NCBI GenBank assembly: GCA_001414345.1
Contig: LLCB01000078.1
Coordinates: 1-64,000 of the forward strand
Direction: 5' to 3'
Source of the DNA: Hymenoscyphus infarciens
Taxonomy: Eukaryota > Ascomycota > Leotiomycetes > Helotiales > Helotiaceae
DNA length: 64,000 bases
Shown one piece after another: positions 1-13,609 of this stretch. The notes beneath the pieces were generated by a model, which did no database searches, was not told the origin of the DNA, and saw nothing but the letters and a program-made list of their open reading frames with translations. Numbering within the stretch: the stretch's first letter is position 1; each line of letters starts with the position of its first letter. The translations under genes were made by a program, and so were the position numbers.

Positions 1-618
1 CCCTAAATCGACACTATGTTGAACCAGTTCTGCTACAAGGCGTTGAACAACCTTCTAGGGCTACTACCCCCCTTTTCGAAAGACCCTCTAAACCCTCTCC
101 GACCCATAACCGTACGCTAAAATAATAAGGGCTTAGCCCCTAAAGATAACCTTCCTAAATTCGGACAATATACGGAAAATAGGCAGATAAGATAGAGGCA
201 TAAAAACAAAGGACAAACGATCGGTTAGACGAGATAGACATAATTATAAGCGAACTCTAAAGTTAATAACTCAAAAACACTCCGCCTCTAACCCTCTTTT
301 AAACTTTCGTTCAAACTCTCCTTTGCTTTTCAAAGCCCGAATTCAGACCTCTTTCTCTTAAGGGACATCGCTGCCCCTAATGCCTTCCCACTACTTCCCT
401 TGAATCGGATATGAATCAGTCGAAATACGCTTTCTATCAAGATAAAACTCAGAAGCGAGCTCTTAGCTAAGTTATCGCTATCTTTTTTAATCCTAACCGA
501 ACATTATCTAACTCTACTAAGCTTCCCTTAAACCTCTACTAGCGAACGATTAAAAAGACTGCGGTTACAGACTAAGTCCCCGCTAGTACAAAGGTTAAAA
601 GAGATAGAAGTGGAATTA

Positions 619-1930
619 AGAAGAAGATTACGCTAAAGAAACTTTTACTAACTTCAAAAGGTTACTTTTCGAGTACGGCTATACTTAGAGAGAAGTACAT
701 GAATCAGACAGGTTCTTATATATATGGGACAAGATTACACCTTAGCTCCGAAACCCGTCTACTATGCTTAAGAGACGCTAGAATTACAACTTTACTGAAA
801 TGGTAAATAATCTTTTAGCCCTAGATAAGGAGTAAAACTAAAGCACTTCGGTTTAGAATACCTATCTAGCTCTAAACTCTCCACGATCTAACAGCGACTC
901 TTTCTTTGAAATCGGAAGATGAATAAGTCCTTAAGTACCTTAAAGGGAATAAGGTAATATAATAACCTTTGGTATTAAGTTTATTTAACTAGCTAAAACT
1001 ACTCCTTTTATTATCTTAAACTTAGATAATAATTTCAACTTTAACATTTAGTAACAACTTCGTTTTTAACTAGCTAAAACCTTACTAACTCTAGTATAGA
1101 GTCTTATATTCTTTATATTCTTTTTACTTCTAGCCGGGCTAGAAGTTCTTTTTTCATTTAAACTTTTTAAATTAGATATAAATTAGATATGAATTAGTAT
1201 ACTCTTAAAAGGATAGTAACCTCTTAGCTAAGTTATTACTATTTATAACATTATCGATTTCTTGTTTTCGACTTCACTCTTTTTATTCGAATTTGAATTA
1301 GATGTGAATCGGTACGCTCTCGAAGTAAGCTTTTAGCTAAGTTATTACTGCCTCTTAACCGAACGACCTCTAACTCTACTTTAAACTTTTCCTTCGACTC
1401 TGCTTTAAACTTTTTATAATTTTTACTTTAAACTTTTTCTAACCTACTAGATAGATTAGACCATACTCTTTTAGTAAACGCTTACTTTTAATATTAAAGG
1501 ATTAAAAACGAAGTCTCTTTATAAGCATCTATAGTTACGATTTAAGACTAATATCTTATCTTACTTATAATAAATTACAATAAATAAAGCATCTACAAAC
1601 TTAGGTTAGCTATAATTTAGACCCTAACTAACTTATAATAACATAATAATATAATACTTATACCATCCCGATTCGACCCTAAACTATAAGAGAGAGAAGA
1701 CTCGAGACGAGTCTTTTTTAAGAGAGAGGGATATAACAGCATACTGTCCTATATAGCCGAGATTACATAGCATATACTGTACATATAAGGTTTTAGTAGT
1801 TATTATCTTATATTATCTGTTTTAAGAAGGTTACGTACGTCTAGGCTTTTAGACGTACTTCGTAGGTTCAGGCTTCTATATTAGCCGACGTATGTCGTTG
1901 TTCGGTTTCGTACCTCTTATATATTAGCAT
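619..1930. repeat. Long direct repeat, copy A
   Basis: About 1.31 kb that aligns collinearly with 4841-6155. Shared blocks include the AAAGAAACTTTTACTAA motif near its start and TTATATTAGCCGACGTAT near its end. This copy keeps more C and G than copy B: for example, sites reading CATACTGTCC here read TATACTATTC there. The boundaries are where I stop seeing similarity, not element ends. Confidence 0.75.
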
Positions 1931-4840
1931 TGTTTAGAGCTGTCTTCGCTCTTTACCTTTAGTTTTCGCGTTAATAACTACGAATAGACTACTTCTCTAC
2001 TCTACTCCTGCCTTATTATTATAATTATCCTCTTCTATCTTATTAATACTAGGTAGATTAGAATAGTTAAGCTTAATATACCTAGGTTTTCTATAATTAT
2101 AGTATTTTATACTAGTAGAGAGTCGGTCTATAGATAAAGTCTTTAATCTTTTACTAGTAGAAGGGGGCTTAAGAGTTTAAGAAGTTTTTTAAAAAGTAGA
2201 ATAAAGTCTATATAAAGGTAGTAAGGTTTTCGTTAAGGAACCGGATAAGGTTCGGTTAGCGTTAGGCTTTTAGTATAATAAGCTTATTATAATAGGTTTT
2301 TTAGTACTTATTATACTAGTTATATATAACTTAGTATTATAATACTATTCCTTATTATCACGGGATAAAGGTAGGTTAGACAAAGGATTACCTAATGATT
2401 CCCACCTTTTAAGCGAGGAGCATAGTATTTAAAGCCTTATACTCTCCTCTATAGTTCTAGGAATCAAGCATCTACTTTAACTTCACTTTGCTTATTCTAT
2501 GCTCTCGATATAGCTTCTATAATCGCTATACTTATCTATAAATAATAGGTCTTTTACTATCTTATTAAAGTTAGTATTCTAGTACCTCTTACTATTAACT
2601 AATTAGGTTTAGAGCTAAAGTATAAGCTTATCTTATATATAGTAGAACTTATCTTACTTAAATACTTCTCTAAGTATTACTATATTTAAAAAGCGACTTT
2701 TAAATTCTATAAAACTTTCTCTTATATAACTCTTCTATCTTATCTAAAGAAACTAAAAGGCGTTTTAGGTATCCTCTTTCTTATAACTAGTTAGATAGTA
2801 AGTATTAAGAAGTTTAATTATTTCTTTATAATCCTTAAATACTATCTTACTTATATTAGACTTATATTAGAGCTCTAAGTAGTTCTAGGTAAGTTTTATT
2901 ATTATCCTCTAAATAAGAGCTTTATAAGTTAAAGGCGTCTAATAATAGTTAGCGTTTATATAGAGTTAATTATATATTAATATTCTCTATTACTTATATA
3001 TAGGTAAAACGCTATTATCTAAAAGTTTAATTTTCTTTATAATCTTACTTTTAATAGATTAAAGGGCTTTTAAGGTATTTTCAAGTTATAAGCGTAGAGT
3101 AGGTTATTATAAGAAAGGAATATTAGAGATAGAGTCTTACCTTTAATAATAGTTTAAAGAGATAGAAGAAGATGTTTATATAGGTTAGATAGAACTTAGA
3201 CTTTAGTTATTATTTAGTAGTTATTAACTAATTTACTATACTAGGTCTAATAATTAGGTAATTCGATTATCTTACTCTAAAATCCTCTATTCTTTTTCTT
3301 AATCCTTAGCCTCTATAGCTTAGATTATACTCTATATCTCGTCTATATTAGAGAAGTCCTATTAATCTCTCTAGCTTCTAGGTACTAAGCCTTTATCTTT
3401 ATTATTCTTAGGCTTCTTACTATTCTTAGGGGTATAGTACTAAGTTAGAGACCTTTTAGTAGAGGCTTAACTTTATTCTCTAAAAGGGGGCTCTACGCTT
3501 AGAAGTAGAGCTTAAAAGAGACTAGAGGTTACTCTAGATTCTAATATATTAAATATTAAATTAGAGAAGAGAGAGAGTAAGATCAGATTTAAAAGCCTTC
3601 TAGATAACTATTATAAGTCGACTTATTCACCGAATCTAGAGTTATTAGGACTCTTAAGAAATACTTAGCGTATTCTAATCCTTTAACGTATACTAAAACA
3701 CGATTTTTACTAGCTATTTATATAAATAATAAACTCTACTATTACTAGCTGTCTAGGTAGTTTCTAATTACCTAGCTATATAAGAATATCGTTATAATAT
3801 TCTAAATTAAGTATAAATCGACTTCTAAATAAAGAGTAGCGATAAGCTTGAAAAGAGATATTATTAAGGCCGTTACTAGTAAAGAAGAGTTATTATTTTT
3901 ATATAATAGTATGAAATATATATAACTATAGTAGAGGTATATAGGAGTACGTATAGTAGAATAACGTATATAGATACTAGGCTCTAATATAGAAGAAAAT
4001 AATAACTATCTCTCTTCTATACCGAATATAAACGTCTATATATAAGAGTTCGAAAGCTTCTAAGTTCTAATAATAATAATAACCGAGCTCTACCTAATAT
4101 AGCTAATACTAAATAACAAGAGCTAAAAAGCTAAATATATAACCTCTAATCCTTTAAAAAGCTAAATATATAATATCTAAACCTTAATCTCTTCTATATA
4201 TAAATATTAGATATTAATACCTTTAGCACTTCGCTTATATAAGTATTAGTTATTCGTAATCTCAGCTCTAGAGGTATTAAAGGTATTAGTAGTTTCATAA
4301 ATGCCGATAATTTAGAATAGTGCTATTATATAATAATCTAGCTATTATATAATAATCTAGGATAGCGTACTATTATAAAACTCTTCTTAATCTAACTCTC
4401 TTTTAAACTCTTCTTTAAACCTTTTATACCTCTTTTAGCTAAGAGACGCTTCTATCTCTAATATCTTCTAACGTTCTCTTACTCGACATAGTATTAAAAC
4501 CGCTTTAAACACTCTCTAACGAAAAAGTAAGATAACTAAAAAGATTAAACCTTTAGAAAATAGTATTAGTTTATCTATATACTAATAATAGAAGATATTA
4601 GTACGAGATAGACTCTATATAAATACTGATTATTATAGTACTTCTCTAATCTAAAAAGCTCTTATTTAGAGTATAATAACTAGCTTTACTAAGAACTACC
4701 TAGAGCTTAGATATAAGTTAGATTTAGTTCTTACTTTTAAAGATTAAGAAGATATAATTACTCTTTTAGATATATACTTTTTAACTAGTTATAAAACAGA
4801 GAATACTTAGAATACTTTCACTATCTTATAGATAGATAGA

Positions 4841-6155
4841 GAAGAAGATTATACTAAAGAAACTTTTACTAATTTTAAGAGTTACTTTTTAAGTATAGCT
4901 TTACTTAAGAAGATACTAGAATTAGAATAGTTTTTTTAAATATAGAATAAGATTATACTATAGCTCTAAAACTTAGCTGCTTTAAGAAAGAGATAATAGA
5001 ACTATAACCTTATTAAAATAGTATCTAATCTTTTAGCTATAGATAAGAAGATACGCTAAAACGTTAAACTATATATAAACTATTTAATATTAGTACTTCG
5101 GTTCAGAATACCTCTCTATCTAATCTAGCTCTAAACTCTCTACTATCTAATAACGAAACTTCTATTAGTACTACTTCTAAAGTAGAATTAGAATTAGAAG
5201 ATAATAACGAATAAGTTCTTAAGTACTCCGATTTAGACCTGAATTACTAAAAGAAACGAGGCAGTCTATAGGTCTAAAGAAACATAGTTTATATAATAGT
5301 ATCGATAAATGTCGTACTTGAAACTATCTCTTCTTTTATTATTCTAAACTTTAGATAATACTTTCAACTTTAATAACTTTAGTAATAACTTCGCTTTTAA
5401 CTAGTTAAAACTCTACTAACTCTAGTATAGAGTCTTAGATTCTTTATATCTTTACTTCTTTCACTTCTAGCTAAGCTAGAAGTCCTTTTTTATTTAATTT
5501 TTTTAAATTAGATATAAATTAGTACGCTCTCGAAGTAAACTCTTAGCTAAGACATTACTACTACTTATAACGTTATCTCTCGATATTCGCTTCTAACTCT
5601 ATTCTAAACTTTTTCAGACTTTATTTTAGAACTTTTCTAATCTATAAATTAGCTCCGATTTATACTCTTTTAGCGAATACGAATTTAAAAGCTTACTTTT
5701 AATATAGAAGAACTAGAAACGAAGTCTCTATTTTATAAGTATCTACGAATTAGATTAGCTACGATTTAGAACTAATATCTTAATATCTCGCTTATAATAA
5801 TTTTAATAAATAAAGCATTTTTAAGCTACGATTTAGACTCTAATCTACCTTTTCACTTATAATAAAGATAATATTATAATACTTATATATTCTAATTTAG
5901 CTCTAATAATAATAATAATACTAAGACTTAGAATAAGTCTTTTTTAAGAGAAAGAGATATAATAGTATACTATTCTATATAGCCGAGATTATATAGTATA
6001 TACTATATATATAAGGTTTTAGTAGTTATTATTTTATATTATCTAATTTAGAAAGGTTACGTATATCTAGGCTTTTAGATATACTTCGTAGAGTTTAGGC
6101 TTTTATATTAGCCGACGTATAGCGTTATTTAGTTTCGTATCTCTTTTATATTATC
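4841..6155. repeat. Long direct repeat, copy B
   Basis: Second copy of the 619-1930 repeat, in the same orientation, about 4.22 kb downstream and almost the same length. Most differences from copy A are C-to-T or G-to-A in this copy, so it is the more heavily mutated one. The pair could be parts of two tandem insertions of one retroelement; no terminal features could be assigned. Confidence 0.75.
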
Positions 6156-6792
6156 TAATCTCTTATATATAGCTACTTACTCTTCTAGAGTTAGAAAAGG
6201 CCTAGTTTATTCTTTTCTTCTATATTTAGAGCCTAGTATTTATATATATTATTCTACTAAACGTACTCTTATATATCTCTTCTATAGTAGTATATACTTC
6301 GTACTATTATATAAGTAGTATCTAGTCTTAAGATATACTAAAATAGATAAATCTAATACTTTTATTAAATTCTTATTAAATAACTATACTTTAATTTCTC
6401 TTATAAATATACCTACTAAATATAATAATATAAAAAGTTAATAACCTCTCTATTAAAAGTTAAATTAAAAGTAAGTCTTAGTTATTTAAAGAACTATAAT
6501 AGTAGTCTCTTCTCTATTCTTAGATTAAATAGAGTAACTTTATAAGAACGCTATTTTATCTAATATATCTATAACTATATTAAATATAAGATAAATTCTA
6601 TTATATACGCGAGAGATTATATATAACTAGTATTTAGAGTCTATCTAACTACGTATACGCTACCTCGCTATAACGCCTATAATACCCGACCGAGTACTAG
6701 CTAAACTATAATAGTAAGTAGTACTTACGAAAGTTACTTAAGACCTCGCTTAGCGAAACAAAAAAAATACAAAAAGCAAAAATTATAAATTT

Positions 6793-6889
6793 TCCGAATC
6801 CGGGAATCGAACCCGGCGCTCCCCGGGCCCTTGAACATGACCTATGGTCACGTGAAAGCGGGGTATGTTAGCCGATACACTAATTCGGA
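6793..6889 (-). tRNA. tRNA-Glu (anticodon TTC), with intron
   Basis: Read on the minus strand, the 7-bp acceptor stem pairs TCCGAAT (6889-6883) with ATTCGGA (6799-6793). The T arm is CCGGG-TTCGATT-CCCGG. The anticodon loop is CTTTCAC, with anticodon TTC at 6856-6854. The anticodon stem CCCCG/CGGGG closes only if 26 nt (6852-6827) are removed after position 37, the canonical tRNA intron site. The mature length is then 71 nt before CCA addition. The gene lies about 15 bp from the edge of the RIP-degraded island, so retroelement insertion near a tRNA gene is a reasonable explanation for that boundary. Confidence 0.93.
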
Positions 6890-6897
6890 CATTTTTT

Positions 6898-6937
6898 GTT
6901 TTCAAAGTGGTGATGTTGACGGATACACCACTTTGGA
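6898..6937 (-). pseudogene. Decayed copy of the tRNA-Glu 5' half
   Basis: On the minus strand this stretch matches the 37-nt 5' exon of the adjacent tRNA-Glu at about 24 of 37 positions. The match covers the acceptor 5' strand, the D-arm block GTGTATC...AACAT and part of the anticodon loop. No T arm or 3' acceptor strand follows. The region also folds as a 10-bp hairpin (6903-6912 with 6926-6935). I infer a partial tandem duplication of the tRNA gene; a chance hairpin is the alternative. Confidence 0.4.
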
Positions 6938-9900
6938 GCGTGTTGTTTGGTGTTTTGATGGAAGTGTTTTTGCTACTTGGCAATATACGTAGAAATGACT
7001 CGTGGGTTTTGGGGAATGTGGGTCCAGCCCGAGGTTAAACCGACTTGAACAAATCGCATAAAATTTCTCGGCCTGCAATTACGATTACCTTTTGGCAAAA
7101 CCAGGGTCAAATTTACTTGCTAAATTTTAGAATCTTTCAAACTTGTTAGTGAAAGCCATCTAAAACTACCCCATGACCTAGCGATCCTTCGAATCAATTA
7201 TCCTTTAGAACCCAATTAGAATTCATTGGTAAAAAAGACTATGCTTGTCCTAATGCCCAGAAGGACGTAGTCAAATTAGACTATTTGAGAATGTTACCCC
7301 AACACCGCCTTCGGGCCACGTTCGAATTCTAGTGTCTTGGCAAACCAAAGAACGTGGCCGTGGAACAGAAGGCGAGAAGCAGCTGCCCGTCTTGTGCTAC
7401 CGATGCAGGTTTGGCAACTCACCCCTGTTAGCCCTGTTCCGCCAAACTAAACTTTATTTGAACTACGAAATACAATACTTCGCTTCTTCAGGCTTTCTTT
7501 TACATCTTCTTTCACTTTCGGCTTTATGAACTGGTTTATCCTCAACCTCGATTTTGATATCAAAAAATTAGCGAGAGGTTGCACAGAGTGCATCTTATTG
7601 ACTAGCTTCACTATAGTACTTGGCAATTCTAATTGTCATTCTTCTAGAAATTAATGAGGTTCTGATGACTGCTTCAATTATTTTCATAAAGGAGGACTTC
7701 CTAAAGTGGAATTGGAAGGGTTGTTCCCATCCACGCCTCCTACGTAGCTCGTGGGAAATTAACTATCACACCGAGACAATTGTTTGTTAAATCAAGTACA
7801 TAAAGGATATTCGGAGTAGATTGTTACGAGTGGTGACAAAGATCTAGTTGACGCCTTTGTCAACTATGAAAGGGGTTCAGATCACTCCTACTTCAATATA
7901 GACTCAGTTGAACAACCTACTCTTTTTTCGACATCACCACTGTCGCCGTTTGAAAATATCCCTTCTGAGAGATACTATTTCCTGTACTAAAAAGAACTGA
8001 TAGCAATCACCCAAAATCTCGCCTAACTCTTTTCCTAAAGAAAAATCTACTAAAGACTGCTTGAATTTCTTCAATTTTATAAAATGAAAATCAAGACGAC
8101 CCTTTTTTAAAGTCACGACAGCAATACTTTGATTCACACTCATGTAAAATTAGCTTGCTCGCCAAATATTTAATCATTTTCATCTCGAAAATCTGGATCA
8201 ATCGCAAGTAGCACTCATCTCGTACCCCTCCTCCCACTTCAAATATATGTGGGAGGTAGCTAGGCCCGTGTTTTCTGTCGTGTAAGAACCCTAGAACCCC
8301 TAGCCAAGAAACCCCCTTGAAGTATTTGAGCCGGAGCAGTAGCAGTGGTTTCAGTCCTCGTTCTTGGTAAAGAAGCGGAATTCTGCTAAAGGGTTATGAA
8401 TAATTAATTCAATTACATAAACTCATTTTCTTAGTTTATTGAATTTCGTTAGTATCGAAAATATTAGTAGATGTTCAGGTTCAATCTTCAACGCTGACAG
8501 ACACTCTTCTCCTATCTAAAATTTTAAAATAGGTAAAGGTCGAGGGAATAATACTAAAAAAGAGGGCTCTAAAGTATTTAAAGTATACTTAATTACACAA
8601 GACCACGATATAATAGACCTAGTCGAAGAAATAGGTAAATTCATAGTTAGTAGAAAAGCCGTCGTTCATCTGATGTGGATTTGAATGCTAAAATCAGTTA
8701 ATAAGATTTAGAAAAACCAAATTATTCGTACAAAAAAAAATAGCCGAGCTCAATAAAAGCCGTTCGTTTATCTGTGTTACTTTCCTCCTCTTTATGAGGT
8801 TAATGAAGTTTTCTTTTAGATATTGAAAGATATGAGGTAAATATTAAGGGTGAGGGGGAAAGTGAAATAACCGGAAAGAACTATTTTACCAAAATAATAG
8901 GACAAAGCAGGAACGAGGTAGGACTTACGAAGTTATTGATTATTTTTTATCTCTACTTCTCTTATGTCTACTACGTTTGATCAATTCAATTGCCCTGAAT
9001 ATCCTTAAAAAAAATCTCATTGAAAAGACATTGTTGCACATATATAGGGAACTCTCAAATTGACCCAGACAATGTTCAGGAGACAACATATCATCGGATC
9101 TTCAAAATCCCAGTTAGTGTGAGAAATAAAAAGAATAAATTGGGTACTACTCTATTCACGGTATTTTGAGTCCCACTCCACTTCACTTACCACTACTTGC
9201 AACTCCAAGGTATGCTCGTTATTCTCGGAGTGCTTGGCTTGATAAGTACCGTACTCTACGAAGACTACCCGAGTAGTACTCGAGTATTCAAGCAGTTCAT
9301 TCTCACTTCAATCTTACCGACACCCAAAGTATTCCAGAACTTTCCCCCAAGTACCATACGCGCCATTCCACGCGATCAAACCCCAATGTAACTCTGACAA
9401 TCCATGGGTACTCCAACGCATCCTACGAATCCAATCGCAACACCACAAGAACAACGAAACAAAAATGTGCCAACAACCAAACCACCGGACCACCGGTATC
9501 TAATGCAGATTTACAAACACCACTTCTCGCACAAAGAACATCGCCACTACGTATCGATCGTCCCGTAGGAACAAGGCAGACAGCAACTCGAAATCCCGTT
9601 CGCCAAAACACACGAAAATCCAGAATCCAGAACTTCAAAACTTCAAAGCTCCAAGAATCCAATCCAATACCCGAAAATCATCTAGAACGCACTCGAAACA
9701 GCAAATCCACAAAACGCTCGTATCCTCCAAAATGGAGATAAACAAAAATCGCCACTGAGCACTCTGCACCCCCACACCTTCATGCAACCCAAAATCCCCG
9801 CATAAACCCGAAGCTGTAAGTCTCGTTATCCGAAACGTGGCAGCGACCGCATCCCCATAAGCCATGAAGGGTTACACAAACGACAAAACACATTCCATCC

Positions 9901-10520
9901 TTCCCCCAACCCGTCTCCCGGCCTCCCCACGTTCGTCTCCGGTTCTCGCAATGATCAACCAGCCAAGCCACAGCCTGGGTATAGCAGCTTCGCATCTTAC
10001 CGCATTTCCACTCTCGAACCGTCTTCGAAGTCGGCGATCTGAACCTAGCCAAACTGCATCTGCAGAAAAAAGGGAACCCGCCGTGGCGTTTTCGACAGTA
10101 TGCGTGGAGAGTGGGAGGTGTATATCCTACGGTATATGTGAGGCATAAGATACCATAATCTGCACCAGTCTGCAGCCCCCATTTCAGTAACAAAGCCACT
10201 TGGCAATTTATAGAAATCCGCTGCAGAGATGGGTGAGAATATTCCCAGGCGTGAAACTTCATTCTCCCGTGTTAATGAGCCCCTTGATTTGTGCCAAAAG
10301 AGTTTTCCATGTCGCCTCGCGATCTTATTCCAAGTTTGTGCAAACGAGAATGCAGTCATAACTCTTGATCCCCAGGGTTTGATCCTTCAGAACCTTCTCC
10401 TCGACTATGATCTGACATACGGTCCGCACCCAAAAGGAGTGTCAATATTGAGGTCCGGTTCGGGCCCAATCCCCTTGTATTATGTGACTGGCCAGAAAAG
10501 AGGGACTTGGAAGGGTTCCC
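6938..10520. other. Intergenic, no gene supported
   Basis: Only short overlapping reading frames without recognisable domains or plausible splice structures are present. A+T content is raised around 8.4-9.1 kb. The longest frames (9780-10262 minus, 160 codons) overlap other frames on both strands and show no family signature. I see no further tRNA. Confidence 0.6.
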
Positions 10521-10747
10521 GGTGGATATTGCTTGTGGCAGTAATTAGGCCTTGTCTACACCGTGTCTCAACGTGAATGACTCAACACAAGCGGAATAAA
10601 ACCATTCCAAAACCTGTAGGATAGTAAACTAGTAACTTAAGTATCTATTTATATATATTTCTATTTTTTTGGCCTCTGGTTTGTCGTGAAATCTTCATTT
10701 TTAATGTTCGTGGGGTCGCCTATTTACTGCCACTTGTAATGTCCACC
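10521..10747. mobile_element. Candidate MITE, copy 1 (227 bp)
   Basis: Ends are imperfect inverted repeats of 24 bp (10521-10544 and 10724-10747, 20 of 24 paired). Each has GTGGCAGTAA, or its complement, innermost. The same end sequence and almost the same total length recur at 23364-23594, while the interiors differ. There is no coding capacity. The inverted repeats plus a shared end in two places suggest a non-autonomous DNA element; target-site duplications were not clear. Confidence 0.5.
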
Positions 10748-12627
10748 AGGAGGAAGGAGTACCAAGTAACTGGAAATCAATCTCGCATCTCAAAATGCCT
10801 GACTGCCGATGGAATATATTGAGTTGGGGAAGCACTGCATAGAGAAGCCCTGTAAGGATGGCGTTTGGCTGGCCGAATCTAGCATCATGTGATTGCACCC
10901 ACAACCGTAAATACAACCTTTCTGGGGAGGTAACACAAAGCTACCCCTCGGTTTCATATTGGTATCCAATAAACAGTTGATTTCACGAATCATGCTTCGA
11001 CCCCTCAACTTCCAAATCATGCCATCGCTTGGGGAAGGCTGGTAAGCTACTATCTGTGTATAGTGGTTGATAGCGGCGTACATGTGATCGAGCGCTTAAG
11101 CAAGAGGACGGGATTTCAAATTCGGAATTAGATGGCTTGCAGTAAAGATTTGAGATATTGAGATAGCTGAAATCAGACGCACATAGATGCTGTTGCCAAG
11201 ACTATTCTGAGAAGTTCTCTCCTTTTCTCCAATCGTAAGCAGTTTATAGGGAGAGAATGAGGTGAGACTGACGCGCGCAAGCGCCTAAGTTGCTAGCCCG
11301 CCTAAAATAATACGAAGAAAAAGGGGGATATTCAACCAACCAGACGAGGCTTCCAACAACAACATCAAAACCCGGATACACAGAAATATCCTTGACGTAA
11401 GTTCGCTTCGGGAAAATGCTTGGGAATGCCTAAAACCAAAGACGAATCTGCATATGAAGTAGGCTGAATAACCAGGTTACCTTTTTACTGCGAGGCTCTT
11501 TGGAGAACAGATCTCCCCCAGCATCAACCCATGCTCATGCGGAGAAAAGTACAACGTGTCATGTCCAATTGCAAGAAAAGATGGGGTAATGGCTTGAAGG
11601 GGTAAGGAGGAGGGCAGAGACTTTTCCATGAGGTTTCCCAAAGCGAATCTCACGTCAACACTTCAGCCGCCCAGACGGCTCAAAGAAGTCGACTCTCGTG
11701 TGACTTGGCTTTTGGAGGCTCTCTTCTGCGAATAACCAGAGGAGTTTAGGAAGAACCCGACAGACTTTCTGCAGCGTGTGGTGTGAGCACACCCTTAAGC
11801 GGCATGGATTGAGAATTGAGCCAAACATTTCGCATCCCAGACAACAGGAACACTCCTTTTGCCGCGCTTGATGCAGTGAGAAGCCAAATTGACTACGGTC
11901 TGACATGAACGGGCCGGGACCACAATCCCATCAAACCCGTATAGGATAGGACGGCGTAGGGAGGAGATGCTTGACTGTGAGTTGGCCTGAGACGTTTGGG
12001 AGGAGGTGGAGGTGGAGGTGATAGAAGAGCGGGAGCCATTGAAGTGCCAACTGCAAGCCCCCGCAAGGGGGGTAGGGGGGAAGGGGGGGGGAAAGGGGAA
12101 AACCCACACGGTAAGGAGCGCTATGCTACAGTTGGCTAGGGTGGGCCCTTTTTTGCGGGGATGGAGTGCCGCAAACAGCCCAGGTCGAGCCCAGGTCACT
12201 TTTGGAAGCAAAATCAGAGGCTTATCGACAAGGTTGCCGTTGGCTCTCAAATGCTCTGGTCGGACTGGGTTGACGTTAGCGCACGGAAGCTGCCATATCT
12301 GCACCTCGACGCCCTCGTCCCTCCTTGCTTCCCCATATCATACCTTACCCTCAACCCATCCCATATAGGTAACTATTAGCCTTATCGTGCTCGAATAAAA
12401 AAGTATAACTATCAACGGCCTCACCTACTTTCTAAACTTCTTTCCTCAAGACACTCTCACCAAAACCCACATTCCCCGGAGTGTTTTGTACATCCTAAGC
12501 CTCAACTTCCGGAGCCTGTTCTACCGGCCTAACTAACAACGGCTTTCCGAACTTTCTTTCCCCGCTACCTATAGAACAAACCAACAATCTTCAACAACAC
12601 CACCACTAGCAGCCCAATACAACAGCC
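10748..12627. other. Intergenic upstream of the bZIP gene
   Basis: No gene is supported. It holds a G-rich run near 12060-12096 (repeated GGGG tracts on the plus strand) and a CA/CT-rich stretch from about 12.42 kb to the bZIP start, typical of a fungal promoter and leader. The longest frame (11795-12304 minus) has no recognisable feature. Confidence 0.5.
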
Positions 12628-13609
12628 ATGGACTTCCAACAACACAACGACTACTACTCCACGGCGAATCATTATCCCCTCTACACAGCGCCAATAGCTC
12701 TTCCGCCAACGCCGAATGATGACTACACCAACTCCCCTCCCGTTGGTGACCCTTTTCATACACTTCCACCTCAACCCCATCCCATCTTGACCCACAAACA
12801 GGATGATTCCTTTGGAAATATATACTACGAGACGCAACCACCATACGCGAACGTGAAACCACCAACTCCAATCTCCCAATATCAGAACGTTAACAAAACA
12901 CCCATTCTCACCAATGGCCTTAACAATGGCCTCAGCAACACCTTCCCCGAACCTGCTCTAGACTCCAACGATGCCACCCAGCGGGGAAGCAATAGCGACG
13001 ACGAAGACCGCACACCCGCACAACAAAGGCGCAAGGCGCAAAATCGAGCAGCGTAAGTTCTCACCCCACCAAGCCTCGCCATACGAGTACACCAACTAAC
13101 CCGCCACAAGTCAACGAGCCTTCCGCGAGCGCAAAGACCGACACGTCAAAGACCTCGAAACCAAACTCGCGACATTGGAAAAGAACTCCGCCTCCGTAAT
13201 GGAAGAAAACGAGCGCCTAAAGCTGCAACTCCAAAAGAAAGACACCGAGAATGAGATTCTCAAGGTGACCTCCACCCGGAACGGTTCGGAAACTCTGCCA
13301 GACGCGGGTCCCATGCGCTATTCGCCTACGGACTTTTACACCGAAGTGCTCTACGCGCATGAAATTAAGACTCCAAGTCACCGAATCGTCACTAGCGAGA
13401 CAGGTGAACGACTCCTTGCGGCTGGTGCGACGTGGGATTATATTATTAAGCATGATTTGTATGAGCGTGGCATGGTGGATGTTGGGGATGTGAGTGAGAG
13501 GCTAAAGCTAGTTGCGAAATGCGATGGCCAAGGACCTGTGTTTGAAGAGAGTCAGATCCTCTTAGCGATCCAGCAGAGTGTCGCGAGTGGGAGTGATGAG
13601 TTAATGTAA
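12628..13609 (+). CDS. AP-1-like bZIP transcription factor
   Basis: Two exons, 12628-13052 and 13111-13609, give 307 residues. The 58-nt intron has a GTAAGT donor and a CTAAC branch site, and it interrupts the basic region. Joining it gives the Pap1/Yap-type signature QNRAAQRAFRERK at about residues 138-149, followed by a leucine-zipper heptad region to about 190 rich in Lys and Glu. The N-terminal 100 residues are Pro/Asn/Tyr-rich and low in complexity. The C-terminal part (about 230-307) is acidic and well ordered, with a WDYIIKHDL motif. I do not see the paired cysteine-rich domains of oxidative-stress Yap1/Pap1, so it is probably another member of the family. It should bind DNA as a dimer in the nucleus. 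The bZIP call is secure; the subfamily is not. Confidence 0.9.

Larger units (their letters stand above)
1..6775. repeat. A+T-rich RIP-degraded repeat island
   Basis: No usable reading frame is present in six frames. The sequence is dominated by TA, TTA and CTA steps, and base composition changes sharply at about 6.78 kb. Two long direct repeats (listed separately) differ mainly by C/T and G/A substitutions, the mark of repeat-induced point mutation. Shorter recurring blocks ending in TTAGCTAAGTTAT also appear near 400-480, 1170-1250, 1290-1350 and 5510-5570. It is most likely a stack of dead retrotransposons; no transposase or polymerase domain can be read. Confidence 0.85.

Noticed and set aside
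9780..10262. 160-codon minus-strand frame
   Set aside because: Overlaps equally long frames on both strands, shows no domain or splice structure, and looks like chance in C+A-rich sequence.
12060..12096. Possible regulatory G-quadruplex
   Set aside because: G tracts are present, but the position is far upstream and in low-complexity sequence; no evidence of function.
11795..12304. 169-codon minus-strand frame
   Set aside because: Overlaps plus-strand frames over G-rich low-complexity sequence; no recognisable feature.
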